A DNA stretch of 64,000 bases, from the NCBI RefSeq assembly GCF_018474015.1, contig NZ_JAHCSG010000001.1:992001-1056000 (forward strand). Direction: 5' to 3'. The translations under genes were made by a program, and so were the position numbers. Positions 57,768 through 64,000 of this stretch are shown here, in pieces. The notes under the pieces were generated by a model. It saw nothing but the letters and a program-made list of their open reading frames with translations, did no database searches and had not been told where the DNA came from. Numbering within the stretch: position 1 is the stretch's first letter; each line of letters opens with the position of its first letter. The stretch comes from Williamsia sp. CHRR-6. GTDB lineage: Bacteria > Actinomycetota > Actinomycetes > Mycobacteriales > Mycobacteriaceae.

Positions 57768-58042
57768 CCGCACCCGACGATAGCCCTATCTACCCGCGGC
57801 GCAAATGGTTGTCGGCCAAGTTCAGGATGCAGGAGCAAGTGGCGGGGTTCGCCGTCGGCCTGCTGTTGCTGGGTATCACGGTGATCACATACGGGGCGGG
57901 GCTGCTGCTCTGCCTCATCCCAGCAGCCGGATTGGCCAGTGACCGTTGGCGTGGACACAGTTTCGCGGCGATCGCACCACTTCTCGCGTTTGCGACGGTG
58001 GGACCCGGCTATTTGCTGGTCCAGTTCCTCGCGGGGCGCTAG
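57764..58042 (+). CDS. Small membrane protein
   Basis: A 92-residue protein with two or three membrane helices after a short basic head (YPRRKWLSAKFRM). GTG start overlaps the previous stop. Function unknown; last gene of this small operon. Confidence 0.58.
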   Translation: MTAPDDSPIYPRRKWLSAKFRMQEQVAGFAVGLLLLGITVITYGAGLLLCLIPAAGLASDRWRGHSFAAIAPLLAFATVGPGYLLVQFLAGR

Positions 58043-58080
58043 GTTTTCGACCAGGTCCCCCACGGTGATGAGGCCCGATT

Positions 58081-58147
58081 CGAGTGAAAGTCTAAGCAAA
58101 GCACAATCATTCGTAGAACTCGCCTCTGGCTAGCTGCGGCCTCGCCG
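58081..58147. repeat. Imperfect direct repeat A (remnant of an immunity-gene 3' end)
   Basis: This 67-base stretch matches 58861-58926 at about 83%, including the shared CATTCGTAGAACTCGCC block. In the second copy the block is the end of the 96-residue gene at 58886; here no matching gene is left, so it looks like the 3' scar of a second, lost copy. Confidence 0.7.
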
Positions 58148-58156
58148 CTGGCTCCG

Positions 58157-58561
58157 TCAGCGCGCGGAACGGGTGTCGATCGTCGGTGTCAGGGCGCCCG
58201 CTATCATCCGCTGGTCGCTGGCGGCGATCACAAGCCCTCGCCTCAGCGCTTGCGCCACGACCATGCGGTCAAACGGATCGTTGTGCTCCCACGCCAGGCG
58301 ACAAGCCGTCACGCTGTCAGCGGCGTCGATGGCGAGATCATCTACTCCCATCGCCGCCAAAGTCTCCGACCACGCAGCGAGGAGCGGCTCGGCGTCGAGG
58401 CGACCCAGGCGCGACTTGACCGCGATCTCCCACGCAGGTGCCGCAGAGACCGCAAGGTCGTTGCTTCGATCGGAGAGGGCCGCACGCGCCTCAGGCGCCA
58501 CCCGATCAGGATTGGTCGCCAGCCACAGCAGCGCATTGGTGCCCAGGAGTATCGCGGTTAC
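58157..58561 (-). pseudogene. Decayed PIN-domain toxin
   Basis: The frame encodes a VapC-type PIN domain: VSAAPAWEIAVKSRLG with its acidic residue, and HNDPFDRMVVAQAL ... IAASD with the later Asp pair. The natural N-terminus, read as VTAILLGTNALLWLATNPD, begins at GTA 58561, not a start codon, and the first catalytic Asp of the family (LLDT) is Gly. The first usable start is GTG 58501, which loses the strand with that Asp. It is therefore almost certainly inactive. Confidence 0.72.
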
Positions 58562-58698
58562 CCGTCGTCGCTGCTCCAGCCGCGGAGCTCCGACTCCGGC
58601 AGGCCGTCGTCGAAATCAGATTCCACGACATCCACCGCACCGGCAACCTGGCAACACTGGCTCGGCTCATCGTTACTGCACTCCGCCGGAACGCTCAC
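58558..58698 (-). CDS. Possible antitoxin remnant
   Basis: A 46-residue frame from GTG 58698 ending DGLPESELRGWSSDDG, its TAA overlapping the toxin's lost start by two bases. Position directly before a PIN gene is that of an antitoxin, and the acidic tail fits, but the N-terminal DNA-binding part cannot be recognised, so it may be decayed too. Confidence 0.35.
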   Translation of the reverse strand: MSVPAECSNDEPSQCCQVAGAVDVVESDFDDGLPESELRGWSSDDG

Positions 58699-58860
58699 CT
58701 GCTCGACAACATCGAGCTCTCGCGGACCATCGCCAGCTGAACGAACCCGACGCCATCGTCCAGCCTGCAGCAACGCACGCTCTGATCCGTGGCGCCCGCA
58801 GTCTCATCTTTCGTCGATCACGCGGCATCGCTGACCCCACGGTGTCGTTGCCCAACGCTC

Positions 58861-58926
58861 GATCGAAAGGCTCAGCAAAGCAGGATCATTCGTAGAACTC
58901 GCCCTTGGGTAGCCGCGGCCTCGCCG
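58861..58926. repeat. Imperfect direct repeat B
   Basis: Partner of the repeat at 58081-58147. It covers the 3' end and downstream region of the 96-residue gene. The two copies enclose the decayed PIN locus. Confidence 0.7.
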
Positions 58927-59176
58927 AGTCGGGCCAGCCTCCGGGCGAACGGTCGATGGTCCAATTCGCGGGCGGCTCGGTGAAGTTCATCCACCGGCCA
59001 TCCCCAAGCCACAGCGACCACAGTTCCTCGTCGGGAAAGTTGCCCATCCGCAGATAGATGCGTTCGCGTCCAACGGAACCCACCAGCCAGCCCCAGTCCT
59101 GTGGGTCCTCAACGAACGTAACCGGCGTGCCGAGTACCGATTCCAGATCGTCGACGCCATCCGACCGTCTCACCAT
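58886..59176 (-). CDS. Immunity-like protein, 96 aa
   Basis: A 96-residue acidic, Trp-rich protein (DPQDWGWLVGSVG, DEELWSLWLGDG, PPANWTIDRSPGGW). Short Trp-rich acidic proteins of this sort are often immunity proteins in toxin loci, but I cannot assign a family. Starts at ATG 59176 after a G-rich stretch, 12 bases after the upstream gene's stop. Confidence 0.6.
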   Translation of the reverse strand: MVRRSDGVDDLESVLGTPVTFVEDPQDWGWLVGSVGRERIYLRMGNFPDEELWSLWLGDGRWMNFTEPPANWTIDRSPGGWPDSARPRLPKGEFYE

Positions 59177-59188
59177 CCCCCGGACCTT

Positions 59189-59707
59189 TCAGTCGACGAA
59201 GTTCACTGTCTGGACGGTTTCCAGCAGATCGGCGTGATCGGCCGACCCATCCAGCACAGTGGCCGTGGCGTGCACCAGATACCCCACGTTGCCACGCTCA
59301 TGCACGGCCAGGGTCGACGCGGCGAGCAGATTCAGGTTCCCCAAGGAATATGTGCCGCACTGCAACGCCCACCCAGAGTGCCGGCCTGCTGGCGGCCACC
59401 GGCGCGCAGTCGTCTCAACCCACGATTGCATGGCGCGCGATTCGACGAAGGCATGATCGATCAGATCGGATACAGCAACACCGTGATCGAAGATGAATCG
59501 ACAGACAACAACAGCCACGCTGTTGCGAAACGCGGCCGTGGATGCGGAGTCAACAAGCAGGAGGAAAAGTCCGTCAGGGCTACCGTCCACCTCATACCAG
59601 CGATCCGCTGGAAAGTCATGATGAATAGCACCCGGAAGGCTCCGGCCGTCAGTTACCCGGTTGCACTGCACCGACATCAAGGCCAAGCGCTGGTACACCG
59701 TCAGCAC
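59189..59707 (-). CDS. Hypothetical protein, possibly LpqN/LpqT-like
   Basis: A protein of about 172 residues. The frame is open to 59959, overlapping the neighbour; GTG 59707, preceded by GGAGGA, is the best start, with ATG 59683 as alternative. The body (RWYEVDGSPDGLFLLLVDS, FRNSVAVVVCR, a GNVGYLVHATATV strand) resembles LpqN/LpqT-type domains found with mycobacterial secreted proteins. No signal peptide or lipobox is seen with this start. Uncertain. Confidence 0.5.
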   Translation of the reverse strand: MLTVYQRLALMSVQCNRVTDGRSLPGAIHHDFPADRWYEVDGSPDGLFLLLVDSASTAAFRNSVAVVVCRFIFDHGVAVSDLIDHAFVESRAMQSWVETTARRWPPAGRHSGWALQCGTYSLGNLNLLAASTLAVHERGNVGYLVHATATVLDGSADHADLLETVQTVNFVD

Positions 59708-59864
59708 CGCGCTCACTCCTCCCGTCTTCCCTATTTGAGTCAGCGACCTTGGACCACGAGAGCCACCGCGCCCTCCACTATCCAGGGAAACCTCAACAGC
59801 TTCTGGGTCACTTCCGCGGCCGAGTCGGGACGGCACGTCCACGCCCAGCCTTCGCGTCTCGAGA

Positions 59865-60410
59865 CTACTGACGGTGCACCGGAATGATCGTGAGACTTGC
59901 GTAATCGCTGTCGTCGCGACGCGGCACACGTTTTCCCGTTGCCGCCTCAAACTCTTCAATCGAGACGTATTGCTGTAGCGAGGAGAACACGGCGGCTGCC
60001 AACGTTCCGACGATGAAGATCTGTGCGATCAGGACGAGAGGCCCAGCGACAATGCCTGCCCCAACCCCGGACCACCCTGCTCTGGTTCGAGACTCGCTCG
60101 ATGAGCGTGCACGCATGATGGGCGGGACGCCAAGTTCCTTCTCAGCCGCCGTTCTACGCGTCAACGCAAAACCGTAGGCGAGGCTCCACGCCAATGCGAG
60201 CAGCAAGAACACGAGCAACGTTATCCGGCCGGTTCCGCGCATGTGTGTCGCTACGAGATGGATGATGACCGCGGCGCCCCACACCGACAAGGCGAGCAGC
60301 GCCGCGAGGAAGGTCGTCATCACGACGCGCTTGCGCCAGTACGTGAACCCGCGGCTCGCCCAACTCGTTCCAAAGTATTTGATCGACTGAGTTCCATGCG
60401 AGGAACTCAT
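59865..60410 (-). CDS. Membrane protein, 181 aa
   Basis: A 181-residue protein with three membrane segments: two near residues 30-80 and one near 120-150. ATG 60410 overlaps the upstream stop as ATGA. No family recognised. It pairs with the upstream T7SS-effector-like gene and could be its immunity or partner protein. Confidence 0.6.
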   Translation of the reverse strand: MSSSHGTQSIKYFGTSWASRGFTYWRKRVVMTTFLAALLALSVWGAAVIIHLVATHMRGTGRITLLVFLLLALAWSLAYGFALTRRTAAEKELGVPPIMRARSSSESRTRAGWSGVGAGIVAGPLVLIAQIFIVGTLAAAVFSSLQQYVSIEEFEAATGKRVPRRDDSDYASLTIIPVHRQ

Positions 60411-60913
60411 CCGAAGACCGATTTCCACAGCGACTTCGCCGAGTGGCCAACAGTAGTTCCCATGTCCACAAGGTCGCCGCCCGTGTTGGCGAACGTGTTC
60501 CCGGTTCCGTGCAGGACCCCGGCGAACACCCCGTGATCGTGAATGTCCTCCGAACAGTGCTCGTGAAACGACTCATAACCGACTCCGCCGACTCCGACAA
60601 CGGCAAAACCAGCGATACCAGCTACCACAGCGGCGGGTACCTCGACGGGCAACGCTGCTATGCCCGCAGGTGTCGCGGCACCTGCAGCCGGGCCTGCGGC
60701 CGCCGCGCCAGAATCGTTGGTGCGGGCGACGGTTTCGTTCGCGTGCTTTTCGTGGTCATCGACTACCATTCGCCGCGATCGAGTCCAAGGCGTTGCGGCG
60801 ATTTCCGGGGTGGGGTCAAGCACGATCGGCACCGGTTGCTGCGTCGCCCACCCATGCACCTCGAACCACTGCTGTTGTAGCTCGTTGACCGATAGGAAGG
60901 CATCGCCGATCAA
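60407..60913 (-). CDS. Effector-like protein with Gly/Ala hydrophobic segment
   Basis: A 168-residue protein from TTG 60913, with GGAGAGGA upstream on its strand. A Gly/Ala/Val hydrophobic stretch (about residues 75-115) is followed by a His/Asp-rich tail (YESFHEHCSEDIHDHG). The hydrophobic Gly-rich segment recalls pore-forming or secreted T7SS-associated proteins; this is a loose resemblance. Its stop overlaps the next gene's start. Confidence 0.5.
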   Translation of the reverse strand: MIGDAFLSVNELQQQWFEVHGWATQQPVPIVLDPTPEIAATPWTRSRRMVVDDHEKHANETVARTNDSGAAAAGPAAGAATPAGIAALPVEVPAAVVAGIAGFAVVGVGGVGYESFHEHCSEDIHDHGVFAGVLHGTGNTFANTGGDLVDMGTTVGHSAKSLWKSVFG

Positions 60914-61122
60914 CTGACGTGGTCCTCTCCGTCGTCAGGCAGTTTTCATTAGGCGATCAAAATAGCAGGTGCAAAACCGCTTCTGCCACGGCGCGAATTG
61001 GCCAGCACAGCGCGCAACGGCCCGGTCGTGCCGCGCCCGGCATGCAGCCCCAGCTTCTTGCCATCGTCGGCGACCCCCGTCGCGTGGCCCCTGCCTCATG
61101 CACCGCGTTTCAGGGAACAGGC

Positions 61123-61446
61123 TCAGGTGACGGGGTGGCGGTGGAGGTATTCATTGACGGCGCGTCGGATGATCTCGGCGTCGGGGACGTCGTCGGCTTG
61201 TGCGCGGCGGTGGATGTCGGCGCGCATGGTGTCGGGGAAGCGGATGGACATGGCGGGGGTGTTGCGACCTTTGCCGGCGCCGGCTGGTGGACGGCCCATG
61301 GCCAGCGCTGCGGGGTTGAGTTCGACGGCTCTTACTTCGTCGGCTGTAGGTGGCGCGGTGGCGTAGTCCTCAGCCATCGCCGCGTAGTCCTCGTCGCGTA
61401 GCGGGTGTGCCATGAGCTGTCTCCTTGTCTTGGTCGTGTCGGTCAT
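61123..61446 (-). CDS. Ribbon-helix-helix antitoxin-like protein
   Basis: A 107-residue protein whose C-terminus (TPAMSIRFPDTMRADIHRRA ... EIIRRAVNEYL) is a ribbon-helix-helix DNA-binding domain. The N-terminal HPLRDEDYAAMAEDYA ... PPTADEVR segment is typical of an actinobacterial antitoxin group. Its ATG overlaps the stop of the toxin-like gene, so the toxin comes first, as in brnTA. It probably represses the pair. Confidence 0.75.
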   Translation of the reverse strand: MTDTTKTRRQLMAHPLRDEDYAAMAEDYATAPPTADEVRAVELNPAALAMGRPPAGAGKGRNTPAMSIRFPDTMRADIHRRAQADDVPDAEIIRRAVNEYLHRHPVT

Positions 61447-61739
61447 CGTCGTTGGCTGCTGTAGACCGGGGTGATGAGGTGATCGAGGCCGAGGTTGGCG
61501 ACCAGGGCGGGGCGCAGCATCATCGCGTGGAATACGACCGCGACCGCGGGGCCTCGAAGGTCGGCGATGACTTCGATCCACGGTTCGGACTCGGCTGCAG
61601 GTGCGATGTAGAGGAACGGTTGCGCCCCCACTACCCGCGGCGTCAGCGAGATCCGCACGACGTAGAACGACACCACTGCGCGGATCTCGTCGTCGGTGAT
61701 GCCGTGCGCGCGGGCGCTGGATGTCACCGTGATCCGCAC
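61443..61739 (-). CDS. Toxin-like partner of the RHH protein
   Basis: A 98-residue protein starting at GTG 61739 with VRITVTSSARAHGITDDEIRAVV. A compact alpha/beta protein opening with SARAHGITDDE and ending in the VVFHAMMLRP segment is characteristic of partners of this antitoxin group (BrnT-like size and order). The start choice follows the family-type beginning; the open frame extends to 61907 into IS sequence. Toxicity is not shown. Confidence 0.65.
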   Translation of the reverse strand: MRITVTSSARAHGITDDEIRAVVSFYVVRISLTPRVVGAQPFLYIAPAAESEPWIEVIADLRGPAVAVVFHAMMLRPALVANLGLDHLITPVYSSQRR

Positions 61740-61791
61740 ACCGAGAAGTGTAACCGACTTTACGCGAAAGTGGATTACCGGGGTCTTCCTG

Positions 61792-62601
61792 ATGGAGCGT
61801 GCCCGAATGGTGATTTCAGCATTCGTGACGGTGCTCGTCGACCTCACGCCCGTCATCGACGGCATCGGGTCGGCCCGGCTGATCGACATGGTGGCGGGGC
61901 GTTCCAAGGCCGCGTTGGCCGACTGGCTCGCCGCGCGGGATCAAGGGTTCCGCGCCCGCATCCGGGTGGTGACGATGGTGTCCCGCACGCGGGAGGTGCA
62001 CCTAGGATTCGCGGGCTACCGCACCGCCTCCGCAGAATCCCTCGGCCAGGCGAGGGCGGTGATGGATCCGTTCCATGTCGTACACCTCGCGGCCGAGAAA
62101 CTCACCGCCTGTCGCCAACGCATCCACCAGGACACCTGTTGGCACCAGGGCCGGGCCGGTAACCCGCTGTACCGAAGCCCGCGGACCCTGCTGACCAGGA
62201 CAGGCCTGCCCATCGAGATACAGGCCGCACGGCTGCGTGCGGGACTCGACGCCCACGACGAGCACCTCGCCGTCGAAGTCACCCACGCGGTCTACCAGCA
62301 GCTGATCGCCGCCTACGACCACCCGAACAAACGACACGGCGAAATCGCAATGTACAAGGCACTCAAACGAATACACACCGGACTACCCGAACTAGCCCAA
62401 CTGGGCCGATCCCTGTGGGACCGCCGCGCGCAGATCCTGGCCTACTTCGACACCGCCGCCTCCAACGGGCCCGTAGAAGCCATCAACGGGCGTCTGGAAC
62501 ACCTCCGCAGCATCGCCCTCGGATTCCGCAATCTCAACCACTACATCTTGCGGTCACTCATCCACTCCGGCCAACTCGCCACACACCTCCACGCACTCTG
62601 A
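61792..62601 (+). pseudogene. ISL3-family transposase, 5'-truncated
   Basis: About 270 C-terminal residues of an ISL3 transposase: LTPVIDGIGSARLIDMVAGR, MDPFHVVHLAAEKL, NGPVEAINGRLEHLRSIALG and LNHYILRSLIHSG. The N-terminal zinc-ribbon and first catalytic Asp are missing. After RVVTM the expected DGF is replaced by VSRTREVHLGF, about nine extra codons that remove the family's next Asp and include the dyad TCCCGC-AC-GCGGGA (61981-61994). It is a dead copy. The right inverted repeat follows at 62598-62614. Confidence 0.82.
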
Positions 62602-62614
62602 ATCAGCAAGAGCC
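62598..62614. repeat. ISL3 right terminal inverted repeat, copy 1
   Basis: Read on the minus strand this is GGCTCTTGCTGATTCAG, one mismatch from the inverted copy at 63862-63878. It starts inside the transposase stop region. ISL3 elements typically end in GGCTCTT. Confidence 0.72.
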
Positions 62615-62650
62615 GTCAAACTTGTCAGTATCGCGCGAGACAATGAGTGC

Positions 62651-63832
62651 ATGAGCAGCGGGACCAGCAGACGTGGCAAGGGTCGGTCGGGCAACCAGAA
62701 GAAGCAGGGTTCACCACCTTTGCCGCTGGCGAGGGAACTGTTCCCCGAGCTGAACGCCACCTTCTACACGGCTGACCCAGCCGCGTTCCTTCACCTCAGA
62801 ATCGAGATGCTGTCGTTGATGGCGCTGAGCATGGCTGACCTAGCACCCGTGTTAGCTAAGCATCGCCGCATTGGCGCAGTTGAGTTCAACCCGACTGGTC
62901 CACCGGACGACGATCAACGACAGCGCTATCTTGTCGCGGAAGCGCAGATCGTCTTTCACCATGCGGCTGAGATGATCCTGCGCATGTTCTTTGCCCACGT
63001 CGAAGCGCCCGACTGTCCGTGGCTCGGCATGGCATCGTCGACGAGCTTCGTGGAGTTCAAGCATAAGGTGGAGGCCACGCTCAAGGCCGGCTTCGATGAG
63101 GCCGACATCGCCAATGTGTTTCTTGGTGGCAGTGACCCGATTGACGCTGCGATACGTGTTACCGACGGAGAATTCGCCGATTCAGTGAAGGCTGTGCGGC
63201 TGCTGCTCGGCTTCTGTGCTGACCGACTGCTAACCGAATCGTTCCTGTACAACGCGGCGAAGCACGGACTGACTACCGTTCAGCTCGATGAGAGTACGAA
63301 ATTGAGCTGGGGGGCCAAAGATAAGGACCGTATCACGATCCACACGGGCCCTATGCTTGCCTACCTGCACAAACCGGCTGCTCCCAACGCACCCAAGGAA
63401 GGACCGAAGTGGCACATCTCCACGACGGGTCCATTGCCAGACCAAGACCTCGCCGTCTCTACACTCGTGTATCGCGCACTTCGTAGTCTATGGTCCGTAG
63501 CCAAGCGGAGGTACACTGCTGAAAGTGGAGAACTCATTCTGTTCACACATCAGGACGTTGAGACTTGTATCTACGGCCCGATCGCGAGCTCAATGAATGT
63601 CGTTCGGACGGCAGTGATGGAGCTTCAGAAGAAGAAGCCAGACGGGTCGCTGACTAGCATCGGAATCGAATTTAGGGGTCCGCAGATTCCAGAATCATGG
63701 TCGACTCGAGATGTCAGCAACTCACCAGCAAAGACGGTGAATCTTCCAGTCAGACAGCGCGACAGGCGCTTTTCATACGACAGCAGCCGCGCTCTCCTCC
63801 CATTCTCGCCCAAGGGGTCATCTCGCGTCTGA
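62651..63832 (+). CDS. Uncharacterised protein between inverted ISL3 ends
   Basis: A 393-residue protein with a basic head (TSRRGKGRSGNQKKQG) and a mostly helical body. HHAAEMILRMFFAHVE and the YNAAKHGLTTV segment, with a conserved-looking NAAKHG, recall HEPN/ApeA-like helical proteins, but the resemblance is weak. Codon use is less GC-biased than the core genes, so it was probably acquired. It is the only gene between two ISL3 ends in opposite orientation. Function unknown. Confidence 0.65.
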   Translation: MSSGTSRRGKGRSGNQKKQGSPPLPLARELFPELNATFYTADPAAFLHLRIEMLSLMALSMADLAPVLAKHRRIGAVEFNPTGPPDDDQRQRYLVAEAQIVFHHAAEMILRMFFAHVEAPDCPWLGMASSTSFVEFKHKVEATLKAGFDEADIANVFLGGSDPIDAAIRVTDGEFADSVKAVRLLLGFCADRLLTESFLYNAAKHGLTTVQLDESTKLSWGAKDKDRITIHTGPMLAYLHKPAAPNAPKEGPKWHISTTGPLPDQDLAVSTLVYRALRSLWSVAKRRYTAESGELILFTHQDVETCIYGPIASSMNVVRTAVMELQKKKPDGSLTSIGIEFRGPQIPESWSTRDVSNSPAKTVNLPVRQRDRRFSYDSSRALLPFSPKGSSRV

Positions 63833-63861
63833 CGGTTGGCGGTGCGCTCGCGCCGTTTAAG

Positions 63862-63878
63862 GGCTCTTCCTGATTCAG
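63862..63878. repeat. ISL3 right terminal inverted repeat, copy 2
   Basis: GGCTCTTCCTGATTCAG, matching the copy at 62598-62614 in 16 of 17 positions in inverted orientation. Confidence 0.72.
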
Positions 63879-64000
63879 AGTGCGTGGAGGTGTGTGGCGA
63901 GTTGGCCGGAGTGGATGAGTGACCGCAAGATGTAGTGGTTGAGATTGCGGAATCCGAGGGCGATGCTGCGGAGATATTCCAGACGCCCGTTGATCGCTTC
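63875..64000 (-). mobile_element. ISL3-family transposase, C-terminal end (runs off the window)
   Basis: The last 41 codons and stop of an ISL3 transposase on the minus strand, starting EAINGRLEYLRSIALGF, nearly identical to the end of the copy at 61792-62601. The rest lies beyond the window, so completeness cannot be judged. It faces the first copy across the 62651 gene. Confidence 0.85.

Noticed and set aside
61425-62162. Alternative plus-strand frame across the TA pair and IS
   Set aside because: Arg/Gly/Pro-rich shadow; the ISL3 homology is in the other plus-strand frame.

Overview
This is a high-GC actinobacterial chromosome segment, most likely from the Mycobacteriales (Gordonia, Williamsia or a close relative). 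The evidence is a mycothiol-dependent maleylpyruvate isomerase, an Rv2466c-like thioredoxin-fold protein, a DUF222/HNH (13E12-type) protein behind a mycobacterial-type LexA box, WXG100 proteins of type VII secretion, -10 elements placed for leaderless transcripts, and many ATGA/GTGA gene overlaps. No rRNA, tRNA or CRISPR array was recognised.

Layout. 0-4.3 kb: a SmtB/ArsR-CDF metal efflux operon between two near-identical 32-bp direct repeats, a DUF2599 lipoprotein, a carboxylesterase and pxpA. 4.3-22.9 kb: a heterodimeric ABC exporter and, divergently, a five-gene secondary-lipid synthase cluster: ER-KS-AT-ACP-KR, KS-AT-DH-PPTase, a free ACP, an alpha/beta hydrolase and a GT1 glycosyltransferase. 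Inverted arrays of one 21-bp repeat family bracket this block, and two copies of the repeat core lie in frame inside the first synthase gene. 23-30.2 kb: an Rv2466c-like protein plus a small Cys-rich protein behind a CsoR-type palindrome, a TetR-controlled SDR/hydrolase pair, an SOS-box DUF222 gene, rlmB and cysS. 30.3-36.5 kb: a uracil/xanthine permease and a complete lower gentisate pathway (AAHS transporter, IclR, gentisate dioxygenase, FAH-family hydrolase, maleylpyruvate isomerase).

36.6-46.1 kb: a polyol operon. A SorC regulator and GutM are followed by a glucitol-type PTS in which the usual SrlE protein is split into two genes in swapped order. Then come a SAF-domain oxidoreductase, E1alpha/E1beta/E2 of an acetoin/pyruvate-type dehydrogenase, an IspD/TarI-like protein lacking a conserved substrate arginine, and a zinc-ribbon protein. 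Together these suggest uptake of a polyol as its phosphate and its conversion to an acyl-CoA; the substrate is not known.

46.1-64 kb is accessory. A NERD-SF1 helicase faces a PLD-SF2 helicase, then come small membrane-protein operons, a sirtuin, a WXG100/polymorphic-toxin locus with immunity-like genes, several frameshifted or decayed genes (toxin, GNAT, PIN), a ribbon-helix-helix TA-like pair, and two oppositely oriented ISL3-family ends flanking one uncharacterised gene.
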